DNA of 41,685 nt from positions 1 through 41,685 of the IMG/VR virus record IMGVR_UViG_3300034137_000060, one strand, 5' to 3'. The notes under the pieces were generated by a model. The model made no database searches, had not been told where the DNA came from, and saw only the letters and a program-made list of their open reading frames with translations. Below, one piece after another: positions 14,430-20,632 of the stretch. Position 1 is the first letter of the stretch; every line of letters starts with the position of its first letter. The position numbers and the translations under genes are program-made. Source of the DNA: a virus.

Positions 14430-14724
14430 AGTATCTGCGGCACTGCCACGCAAAAGCATGCATGAGTACGAGCGTACTTTCCTCAAGGTGGCTGGTGACG
14501 GGCTGGCGCGGGAAAAGCTGGGCGGTGCGGTCGCTATGGCCTGCCTGCTCGATATTGTCGCCAGTTGGCACGCAACCCGGATCGACATTGAGTTCGGCGA
14601 GTACTGCAGGCGCTGGGTGTCCGAGGGAAATGCAAAGAACAAGATTGCCGATCGGCTGCTGCGCGATCTGCTGGGCCTCGATGACGAGCCGACTCCACCA
14701 CGACGAATCAGGAAGGCAGCATGA
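14422..14724 (+). CDS. Small hypothetical early protein
   Basis: A 100-residue helical protein with no domain I recognise (MSRVSAALPRKSMHEYERTF...). AGGAGA lies five bases before this ATG, so it is preferred to the ATG at 14389. It overlaps the recombinase stop by eight bases and the Q-like gene start by four. Lambdoid phages carry small Nin-region genes here, but no specific match can be claimed. Confidence 0.6.
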   Translation: MSRVSAALPRKSMHEYERTFLKVAGDGLAREKLGGAVAMACLLDIVASWHATRIDIEFGEYCRRWVSEGNAKNKIADRLLRDLLGLDDEPTPPRRIRKAA

Positions 14725-15269
14725 GTGTTTATCGAAGCGCTGAGCACGCCATCATGCGAGCCATGAACGTGGATTCAATCTCTCTTCACAAGGGCGCTGG
14801 CTGGCAGAACAAGTGCCAGTCGGACAACTGGGAGCCGCCAAAGGCCGACAATCCATGCCCGCTGGATAAGTTCGACCAGCTCACCCAAGACAGCATGACC
14901 CGGGCGATACTGCGCCGCGTCCTGTCAAAGCATCACTGGGCGGTACTGGTCGCACACTTCATGGTCAACCTTGACGGTTCGACCCAGCAGCAGCGTGTAA
15001 CGGCAATCATCGACCTGGCTCGATCTGCACCGGGGAAGGCGCATCACTTGTTCAAGACCAAGTGCGTGACAGCATGGGCAACGCCGCGCATCCCCGATTC
15101 GTTCATGGTTATCCACACATGGGACAACGCAGAACCGATGACGCCGGAGAAAACGCTGTACCGGTGGCGGTCGGATTTGCGCAAGTGGCTGAACGCCGAA
15201 CGGGACGCCGCTATAGCGTCTGCCTCGGTGGTTTTGGACGAAGCTCAACTCATTGCCGAAGCCGCTTGA
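14721..15269 (+). CDS. Probable late-gene antiterminator (Q-like)
   Basis: A 182-residue basic protein, last gene of the rightward early operon. A central HHWAVLVAHF followed by a helical region resembles the HW..LVA.. part of phage Q/antitermination families, but this match is weak. The main support is context: a sigma-70 promoter overlaps its stop codon and a strong terminator follows within 85 bases, as with lambda Q, pR' and tR'. AGGAAGG precedes the ATG. An alternative is an unrelated early protein that merely precedes the late promoter. Confidence 0.55.
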   Translation: MSVYRSAEHAIMRAMNVDSISLHKGAGWQNKCQSDNWEPPKADNPCPLDKFDQLTQDSMTRAILRRVLSKHHWAVLVAHFMVNLDGSTQQQRVTAIIDLARSAPGKAHHLFKTKCVTAWATPRIPDSFMVIHTWDNAEPMTPEKTLYRWRSDLRKWLNAERDAAIASASVVLDEAQLIAEAA

Positions 15270-15294
15270 TTGGCTGAGAAAATGAGAATATAGT
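15266..15294 (+). promoter_or_regulatory. Late promoter, pR'-like
   Basis: TTGATT (15266-15271), 17 bases, TATAGT (15289-15294). The -35 overlaps the stop codon of the Q-like gene. Two tandem copies of TGAGAAAA/TGAGAATA (15275-15290) fill the spacer and -10 and could be a Q-binding element. Transcription would start near 15301. Confidence 0.6.
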
Positions 15295-15344
15295 TTCCCA
15301 CATTGCGGTTCTGCGTCTTGAGATGCGAAGCCCACGAAACAAGA

Positions 15345-15377
15345 AAAGCCCGGCCATATTTGAGCCGGGCTTTTTTT
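15345..15377 (+). terminator. Leader terminator, tR'-like
   Basis: AAAGCCCGGC (15345-15354) pairs perfectly with GCCGGGCTTT (15364-15373) around nine bases, followed by a T-run to 15377. It ends a leader RNA of about 75 bases from the promoter at 15266-15294. Confidence 0.85.
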
Positions 15378-15405
15378 ATCCGTGTGGATGACCCTCTGTA
15401 CCAGC

Positions 15406-15437
15406 GTGATGCCAGAATGATATTCTTCTGATATCAC
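15406..15437. repeat. Inverted repeat upstream of a small gene
   Basis: GTGATGCCAGAA (15406-15417) and TTCTGATATCAC (15426-15437) are inverted with 10 of 12 matches around eight bases. It lies 18 bp before the ATG at 15455, a place suited to an operator or a regulatory RNA hairpin. Confidence 0.4.
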
Positions 15438-15454
15438 GTTCTGCGAGTTAAAAG

Positions 15455-15658
15455 ATGTCGGTTGCAATTATCGAAAAAGTAGGTCTTAACGTACCGGAGC
15501 CATGGCTCTCTCAGGGTTTTGCTAGGGTCTGGGTTTTAGATGGTGAAGCGCCTGTAGTCTTTTTCAGTCGCGTCCAGGCTGAAATGTTTGTAGCGTTGCT
15601 GGATCCTATCGATATTGCTGTGCACTCGGATATGCATGTGCCGGCGCAAACGCCGTAG
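15455..15658 (+). CDS. Small hypothetical protein
   Basis: A 67-residue ORF (MSVAIIEKVGLNVPEPWLSQ...) with no recognised domain. The Shine-Dalgarno is weak. An inverted repeat precedes it and an intrinsic terminator follows at 15707-15730, so it looks like a separate transcription unit. It could be cargo gained between Q and the lysis genes. Confidence 0.45.
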   Translation: MSVAIIEKVGLNVPEPWLSQGFARVWVLDGEAPVVFFSRVQAEMFVALLDPIDIAVHSDMHVPAQTP

Positions 15659-15706
15659 CGTTCAAGATCAGCCAGCGTCTGATACGAAATTGACACCGAT
15701 TCTACT

Positions 15707-15730
15707 AGCCGCCATTGAGCGGCTTTTTTT
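15707..15730 (+). terminator. Terminator after small gene
   Basis: AGCCGC (15707-15712) pairs with GCGGCT (15719-15724), followed by seven Ts. Confidence 0.75.
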
Positions 15731-16192
15731 GTACCTGAATTTTGCGCATGCGGCAGATACAGCAAGGGTTCACGTTGTGAATCAAGGCGAAAGCCCCGGC
15801 TCCTTGCTCTGCGGGCGCAGATAGGCGTATGGGTTGCGACTACGCGGCCGGCGCCGAAAGCCTCGACCAGATCGGGGTTTTTATTCTTTTCAATTTTGTG
15901 TGCAGGCCATTGCCAGGGTGGGCCTAGAAATCAACATGCCGCCGTTGTGGATGCCGGAACGCACATGGCATGCGCGCGGTCATGGATTCATTACCGGACG
16001 AGCGGAGTTGTACTAAGTTGAACGAAAGATTTATGACACCATCACATTTCGTGTGAGTCGTATCTCACATCAGCAAAGCAACTTGGCCCGTACGGTGTGC
16101 GGGCCCTTTTTAACGCACGTCAAAAGTTCGAAGTAGCTTCGCAGCGTTTTGCGCAGCAGTAACCTGGCGACTTCCAAATTATACCGTGACGC
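15731..16192. other. Gene-free stretch with structured sequence and terminators
   Basis: No convincing gene is visible in about 460 bases. A weak terminator-like hairpin (CCTCGA...TCGGGG then TTTTT) lies near 15861-15883. TGTGAG/CTCACA (16052-16057 and 16064-16069) forms a small hairpin, and a terminator lies at 16085-16111. The block 15755-15860 is GC-rich with several short complementary segments and could be a non-coding RNA ending at the weak terminator. I could not fit it to a known RNA family or to a tRNA. Confidence 0.35.
16085..16111 (+). terminator. Terminator in the Q-to-lysis gap
   Basis: GGCCCG (16085-16090) pairs with CGGGCC (16100-16105) around nine bases, followed by CTTTTT. 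Confidence 0.7.
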
Positions 16193-16444
16193 GTGGATAA
16201 CATGAGACACACAGGGAGACCCATTAGAGCGGCGAGAAAGAGCGTGCGACTCCAAGAGAGCTGCACGCATCCGTTAGTTCGGAAAGGTTACTACCTTGGC
16301 TTAGACACTGAAGACTACGTTTGCCTGACTTGTGGCAGATCCGGAAAAGTTCCCGCATGGCCTAGCGAGATATTTTCTCTTAACGCTGCGCCCCACGCAG
16401 CTTGCCCTGCTTCTGACACTGACACTGACCCTGACTCAAATTAG
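16193..16444 (+). CDS. Small zinc-ribbon-like protein (possible)
   Basis: An 83-residue ORF from a GTG; an ATG at 16202 gives 80 residues. It contains CTHPLVRKGYYLGLD followed by DYVCLTCGRSGKVP, a C-x-H ... C-x-x-C arrangement like a small treble-clef or zinc ribbon. The C-terminus is a short Asp/Thr repeat. The Shine-Dalgarno is weak and composition is AT-richer than the phage core, so it may be recently acquired cargo. Confidence 0.45.
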   Translation: MDNMRHTGRPIRAARKSVRLQESCTHPLVRKGYYLGLDTEDYVCLTCGRSGKVPAWPSEIFSLNAAPHAACPASDTDTDPDSN

Positions 16445-16689
16445 GTCTGGGCTCGTTTCCTATTGCTCTTGAAAACGTCCCACCTTAGATTTGCCTCGGT
16501 ATGTTTGGCGTTAGCGATGAGGACTGCTGCTGTGAAGTGAGTAATAGACGCGGGCGTTAAAGGAAAATCTTTGAGTATGGAATAAGCTTCCTCGCTGAGC
16601 TTGTCAGCGTCAAAGAAGCATTGATTGATTTTACTCAGGTCGTCTAGGACCTGCAGTGGCTGCATCGGGCGTGATGTCCTGGGTTCCAT
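16441..16689 (-). CDS. Small hypothetical protein, reversed
   Basis: An 82-residue ORF on the minus strand. The start at 16689 is set by AGGAGG four bases upstream. It is helical with no recognised domain (MQPLQVLDDLSKINQCFFD...). Its stop overlaps the end of the plus-strand zinc-ribbon-like ORF, so the two converge. The reversed orientation within the late region suggests a gene expressed from the prophage. Confidence 0.55.
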   Translation of the reverse strand: MEPRTSRPMQPLQVLDDLSKINQCFFDADKLSEEAYSILKDFPLTPASITHFTAAVLIANAKHTEANLRWDVFKSNRKRAQT

Positions 16690-16772
16690 ACTACCTCCTG
16701 GCACAAGGCTTTCGTGGACAGCTGGCTAACAGTCGACAAAAAAATGATACTCAGAAAGCGCAAGCGGTTAAC

Positions 16773-16826
16773 TATCCGAATGACTGACAATGCGGCCTCG
16801 CACGATTCGTCTGAGTTATTCGGATA
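16773..16826. repeat. 13-bp inverted repeat between two reversed small genes
   Basis: TATCCGAATGACT (16773-16785) and AGTTATTCGGATA (16814-16826) are inverted with 12 of 13 matches and 28 bases between. No U-tract follows either arm. It lies between two minus-strand genes, so it could be a double operator or a long hairpin. Confidence 0.45.
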
Positions 16827-16864
16827 TATATTAAGACCAATGGCAACATATCATATTGATACTA

Positions 16865-17089
16865 TTAGGCCGTGCTCCATGAAACGTCAGTGACGCCGTG
16901 TCGTTCTGCTAAGGGCTTGCTAACCTTTGGGACCTTATCGGTTCGATATTTGGGGATTTGACCGATTCCAGCATCTACTGACGCCCAATGCCATGCTTCA
17001 CTGTTACTCATATCCGTTGTTCTTACATAGAAGCTTCTGTAAGCGCCATGATACAAGTAGTCGATTTTGTAATGTTCTGATTGGGACAT
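16865..17089 (-). CDS. DUF6555-like small Pseudomonas protein
   Basis: A 74-residue protein: HYKIDYLYHGAYRSFYVRT, then NSEAWHWASVDAGIG, KVPKVSKPLAERHGV and VSW near the end. I recall this pattern from a small family found in many Pseudomonas genomes and prophages (DUF6555), with no known function. GGAGAG lies before the ATG. It is in reverse orientation to the late genes and probably has its own promoter. Confidence 0.6.
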   Translation of the reverse strand: MSQSEHYKIDYLYHGAYRSFYVRTTDMSNSEAWHWASVDAGIGQIPKYRTDKVPKVSKPLAERHGVTDVSWSTA

Positions 17090-17242
17090 TTCGGCTCTCC
17101 GTCAGTGACTAAATCAGTTGATCGGCTCTCCTAGAAAAAATTCCATCTAGTAAGAAACCAATCCGTTTAGACGAGCTGCAGCCGTACCCTCTGGCCTTCA
17201 ATAGCCACTTTCTAATCAACTCCCTAACGGGGAGGACACCGG

Positions 17243-17569
17243 ATGAAGTCCATGCCAGAAAAGAATCCTGATTTCTGGGCCGCGCTGTACCTCTTCATCA
17301 GCACACCGCTATGGCAGGGCGCGATCATGGCGACCACCGTCTCGCTGTTGCGTGTCCTCTACGAAGCCAAGGAAGCGAACAAGTGGCGGATCGTGCTGGA
17401 GGCGCTCATCTGTGGCTCGCTGAGCCTGTCCGCCAGTAGCGTTATCGAATGGATGGCCTGGCCGCCGAGCTTGTCAGTCGCCGCCGGCGGAACCATTGGC
17501 TTTGTTGGGGTCACAGCGATCCGAGAGCTGATCATCAAGTTCCTTGGGCGAAAGGCGGATGCACCATGA
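17243..17569 (+). CDS. Holin, lambda S-like
   Basis: A 108-residue membrane protein that would permeabilise the inner membrane to time lysis. MKSMPEKNPDFWAAL resembles the lambda S start (MKMPEKHDLLAAI). Hydrophobic segments lie at about 24-42, 50-69 and 76-96, with a basic C-terminus (KFLGRKADAP). Two start codons, M1 and M4, flank a lysine, as in lambda S107/S105, so a dual-start holin/antiholin pair is possible. GGGGAGG lies seven bases before the first ATG. It overlaps Rz by four bases. Confidence 0.85.
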   Translation: MKSMPEKNPDFWAALYLFISTPLWQGAIMATTVSLLRVLYEAKEANKWRIVLEALICGSLSLSASSVIEWMAWPPSLSVAAGGTIGFVGVTAIRELIIKFLGRKADAP

Positions 17570-17952
17570 GCACATTGAAGTCCTTCGCGCTGGCATGCGT
17601 GATTGCCCTTGTCGGGGTTCTGCTGGTGGGTATTCAGCAGTACCGGGTGCTTGCATTGGAAGGCCGGGTCAGCATCGAAACCAAGGGCAAGGCTGACGCC
17701 GTGGCAGCCAACGAGGCGAGCCAGGCAACCATCACCACGCTGCAGGCCGAAGCCAAGCGGAACGCCGCGTACAGCGCCGACCTGGTCAAGCGCATCAAGG
17801 CCAGTGAAGACAAAGCCAAGCAGGCGAGGAAGAACTTTGAAGATCTCAAACGCAACAGCAAGCCTGTTCGTGATTGGGCTGCTCAGCCTTTGCCTGACGG
17901 CCTGCGCGGGAAAGCCGTCAGTGGTAACAAAGACAAGCGCCCTAAGAATTGA
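17566..17952 (+). CDS. Rz-like inner-membrane spanin subunit
   Basis: A 128-residue i-spanin. Residues about 5-24 (FALACVIALVGVLLVGIQQY) form the N-terminal membrane anchor. The rest is a long charged helix rich in Ala, Lys and Glu, ending in a basic tail. It would pair with Rz1 across the periplasm to fuse inner and outer membranes in the final lysis step. The ATG overlaps the holin stop (ATGA). The longer in-frame opening upstream runs inside the holin gene and is not used. Confidence 0.85.
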   Translation: MSTLKSFALACVIALVGVLLVGIQQYRVLALEGRVSIETKGKADAVAANEASQATITTLQAEAKRNAAYSADLVKRIKASEDKAKQARKNFEDLKRNSKPVRDWAAQPLPDGLRGKAVSGNKDKRPKN

Positions 17953-18109
17953 AGCGCCCGAGCTGGTGCCATGTGAGCGGGTAGAGGCAGATGACGCCGA
18001 CCTACAGGACAACGGCGATGTATGGGCCTTGAAAGATCAAGCCATCAAGCTGCTCGACACCTGCGCAGATCAGGTTGACGCCCAGATCGTTCGCAGTCAG
18101 AGCAAGTGA
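17837..18109 (+). CDS. Rz1-like outer-membrane lipoprotein, TTG start
   Basis: A 90-residue o-spanin in the +1 frame of Rz, starting inside it and running 157 bases past its end. The TTG at 17837 has GAGGA six bases upstream. The signal peptide MKISNATASLFVIGLLSLCL is followed by the lipobox LTAC (20-23). The mature part, about 67 residues, is not strongly proline-rich (unlike lambda Rz1) and has two further cysteines (PCERV and DTCADQ). No ATG is available in this frame before the signal peptide. Confidence 0.8.
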   Translation: MKISNATASLFVIGLLSLCLTACAGKPSVVTKTSALRIEAPELVPCERVEADDADLQDNGDVWALKDQAIKLLDTCADQVDAQIVRSQSK

Positions 18110-18195
18110 TCTATGACGTCTATATGCGGGATCCTGCAGGACCTTGCCGGTGGGCAGTATAGGATCCAGTTGTATGCAGATAGATTCTGCTTTGG

Positions 18196-18825
18196 TTATT
18201 CGTCTTGGCAAGTAAGCGCGTCATAGACCGCTGTAAAATCAATGTATCCCCAGAGCATCGTCTTGCCATCTTCGGTTATCAGGACGGCTAAGTTTTCACC
18301 CTCATCACCCTGGCTAGGTAACCGTTCAATCATGCAGGTGTCTTTAGTAAATGGTGCCAGCCCCATGCCGACCTTTTTTAGTGAGGCTACAACCTTTGCC
18401 AGTGGAGGTTGTGCTACATCCATCATGGTACCCCAGCACTCCCCGCCCATCGATACTGAATCCCTAAGATACGCTGTAACTTTGTCACGGGGCTCGTTGT
18501 TCTGGATCATTCGTTGCCAATAGCCCCATGCAGTGCCGGTGCCTCCCGTGTCGGTGATTTCCCCAGCATCAGGATCGATGGACCAAATATGGCTTATAGC
18601 TGGGTTAGCGGTTTCGGCTTTCACAACTTGCTCATATCCTGAAACTTGATGCCTCGTAAACTTCTGGCCGGGATTAGTTTTTGCCCACCTTCTGGCCTCT
18701 TCAAAGGTTTCAAACCATTGGCGCTCAGGCTCTGTTGGGCGCTCTGCTCGGAAGCTGCTGTTTATTTCATCAATTATTCCCATGACATCCGCCCCTGCGC
18801 CGAATGTCCTTTCGAAATCGCTCAT
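18196..18825 (-). CDS. Reversed cargo gene of unknown function
   Basis: A 209-residue soluble protein on the strand opposite to the lysis and head genes. No catalytic motif or membrane segment is visible. It contains WFETFEEARRWAKTNPGQKF, a tryptophan/glycine-rich middle (ISHIWSIDPDAGEITDTGGTG) and LWGYIDFTAVYDAL at the end. AAAGAGG precedes the ATG at 18825. Its orientation, its isolation and its position between lysis and terminase are typical of a moron. Defence, exclusion or host-fitness roles cannot be separated from the sequence. Confidence 0.65.
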   Translation of the reverse strand: MSDFERTFGAGADVMGIIDEINSSFRAERPTEPERQWFETFEEARRWAKTNPGQKFTRHQVSGYEQVVKAETANPAISHIWSIDPDAGEITDTGGTGTAWGYWQRMIQNNEPRDKVTAYLRDSVSMGGECWGTMMDVAQPPLAKVVASLKKVGMGLAPFTKDTCMIERLPSQGDEGENLAVLITEDGKTMLWGYIDFTAVYDALTCQDE

Positions 18826-18869
18826 GTACTACCTCTTTCGACCGTGTGACTCATTAAGTCGGACCGGAT

Positions 18870-19223
18870 ATGAATAAAACCGTCGTAAATAACGACAATC
18901 GCTCCTTCACTGTCAAGGCAAAGCGTTACGACACTAGTAAGCGGATGTCGGGCCGAGCATTGCAGAAGCGCCGCCTGAGCGTCTGGACCAAAGACCCTTG
19001 CTGCGCAATGTGCCGACGGCTCACTGACTACCCGTCAGGCTTTGAGCTCGACCACAAGGTGCCACTGTTCAAGGATGGGGAAGACACCGAGGCGAACTGC
19101 CAAATTCTGTGTGTTAGTCCAGACGGCAAGATCCCAGGGTGTCACGAACGCAAGACCGCCACCGACCTTGGGTATCGCATCAAGATCCAGATCGGCCCAG
19201 ACGGCTACCCCGTAGAGAACTGA
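18870..19223 (+). CDS. HNH endonuclease of the packaging region
   Basis: A 117-residue nuclease. CAMC (45-48), ELDHKVPLFKDG with DH at 61-62, N76 in EANCQILC and CHERKTATD (91-99) form an HNH domain with a zinc-binding cysteine set. In HK97-type phages an HNH protein next to the terminase stimulates large-subunit cleavage at cos, so this protein probably works with TerS and TerL. A second HNH gene separates it from terS. Confidence 0.85.
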   Translation: MNKTVVNNDNRSFTVKAKRYDTSKRMSGRALQKRRLSVWTKDPCCAMCRRLTDYPSGFELDHKVPLFKDGEDTEANCQILCVSPDGKIPGCHERKTATDLGYRIKIQIGPDGYPVEN

Positions 19224-19250
19224 GAGACCAGATAGGTAATAGGAGCAGCC

Positions 19251-20009
19251 ATGACCGGCGTATTCGACAGATGCGCCGGGTGCGGCGTTGCTATGAACCA
19301 CCAGGATGGACGAGGCAAGGCGACCAAGTACTGCGGTGACATCTGCCGCATTGCTGGTGACAGCCAGAATCGAGCATCCCGAACTTACGCAGAGTGTTCG
19401 GTGCACGGGTGTTGCAAGCCCGCCACACGCATTGCGTCAGTCATGTGCGAGACGCACTACTACCGACAACGCCGCACAGGCATGACCTCTCTGCGGGCAG
19501 TGACTCTATCGAATACGGTCAAGCCAACCGCAGAACTTCGGGTCATCCCGGAGACGGTGGAGCACAGTCACGGCTACTTGCTGAACTACGCGCCAGACCA
19601 TCCGCTATCGAGAGGAAATCACCCTCGGGTCTATCAGCATCGCGCGGTGTACTACGAGCATCACGGTGCCGGTCCCTTCAACTGTAATTGGTGCCAACGC
19701 TTAGTTACCTGGGAAACCATGCATGTTGACCACGTCGATGACGACAAGCAGAACAATGACATCTCCAACCTGGTTGCGAGTTGCCCGACCTGTAATCAGG
19801 CGAGAGGGCAGTGGAAGGTCAGGCTGCATCATCGGCGACAGACAGGCATCAAGATCGGTGACCGCACTCACACCATTAACGAATGGGCTGCGATTGCCGG
19901 GATTAGCCGTAACGCTATCCGGCTTCGACTGGACAAGGGATGGCCTGCTGAGCGTGCCGTGTTCGAGCCAAGAGGCAAGTTCGGGCCACGTTCAAAGATG
20001 CGGGCATGA
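19251..20009 (+). CDS. HNH homing-endonuclease-like protein
   Basis: A 252-residue nuclease. Two N-terminal zinc sites are visible (C8, C11, C28, C32, and C49, C54, C66, H69). The HNH core has C145-x-x-C148, DH at 160-161, N173 and CPTCNQARG (178-186). The C-terminal HTINEWAAIAGISRNAIRLRL (about 207-227) and the WPAERAVFEP that follows form the helix-turn-helix seen in phage homing endonucleases. It is separate from the smaller HNH gene upstream and may be a selfish insertion or a fused packaging nuclease. Confidence 0.8.
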   Translation: MTGVFDRCAGCGVAMNHQDGRGKATKYCGDICRIAGDSQNRASRTYAECSVHGCCKPATRIASVMCETHYYRQRRTGMTSLRAVTLSNTVKPTAELRVIPETVEHSHGYLLNYAPDHPLSRGNHPRVYQHRAVYYEHHGAGPFNCNWCQRLVTWETMHVDHVDDDKQNNDISNLVASCPTCNQARGQWKVRLHHRRQTGIKIGDRTHTINEWAAIAGISRNAIRLRLDKGWPAERAVFEPRGKFGPRSKMRA

Positions 20010-20164
20010 ATGCGAAATATTCCCATCAGTGACGCACCGTTTCAGGGCGCTGGAAAATACGGGGGAGGGTGGGTCGAGAGTTCAGAGCTCTCGATGCCGG
20101 AAATCGACTCCCGCCCTTTTCTTGCGCGACCGCGAAATGAATAGTTTTTTTTCGGAATGAAACC
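20010..20164. other. Structured gap before terS, candidate cos region
   Basis: About 155 bases with no gene. TCGAGAG (20074-20080) and CTCTCGA (20088-20094) form a perfect 7-bp hairpin. Around it GGGTGGG and CCCGCCC can extend pairing, followed by CTTTTCTTG. Then come GCGCGACCGCG and a long T-run (20143-20151). HK97-like phages place cos directly upstream of terS, so this is the best place for it. The cut position cannot be read from the sequence. Confidence 0.35.
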
Positions 20165-20632
20165 ATGGCAGGACGACGACCCACTCCCACGACGCTGAAG
20201 CTCGTAAAAGGGAATCCGGGGAAGCGCGCGCTGAACAAAAAGGAGCCGAAGCCAACCCGGTCTATTCCCAGCCCACCAGATCACCTGACCGACGCAGGGA
20301 AAGTCGCCTGGGGCCGACTCACCGTGATGCTGGATCGCATGGGCGTGCTGACCGAGGCCGACACCTTCGCGCTGGAGCGGCTCTGCGATTGCTACGCCGA
20401 CATCCTCGAACTGCGCGACCTGGTCGAGCGGGATGGTCGGACCTACGAAACGACCAGTACCCAAGGCGAGACGGTCATCAAGGCCAACCCCGCTGTTTCC
20501 ATGCTCGCCGACGCTGATCGACGCTTCAAAGGCTACTTAGTCGAGTTCGGCCTGACCCCGGCCGCCCGCTCTAAGGTTCAAATAAAAGACGATGACCCAA
20601 AAGAAGACCAGTTCGCGGAGTTCTTCGGTTGA
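20165..20632 (+). CDS. terS: Terminase small subunit, P27 family
   Basis: A 155-residue DNA-recognition subunit of the packaging motor. MAGRRPTPTTLKLVKGNPGKR is the hallmark N-terminus of the P27/HK97-type family, followed by EPKPTRSIPSPPDHLT and a helical middle (LTEADTFALERLCDCYADI). The C-terminus (VEFGLTPAARSKV) is also family-typical. The gene overlaps the large subunit by 41 bases in another frame. Confidence 0.93.
   Translation: MAGRRPTPTTLKLVKGNPGKRALNKKEPKPTRSIPSPPDHLTDAGKVAWGRLTVMLDRMGVLTEADTFALERLCDCYADILELRDLVERDGRTYETTSTQGETVIKANPAVSMLADADRRFKGYLVEFGLTPAARSKVQIKDDDPKEDQFAEFFG

Noticed and set aside
15755-15860. tRNA or known riboswitch in the GC-rich block
   Set aside because: No T-loop/acceptor arrangement fits a tRNA and no riboswitch core could be matched by eye.
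15834-16016. 60-codon ORF starting MRLRGRRRKPRPDRG
   Set aside because: Arg-rich start inside a GC-rich structured block, no ribosome binding site, and a terminator-like stem inside the frame.
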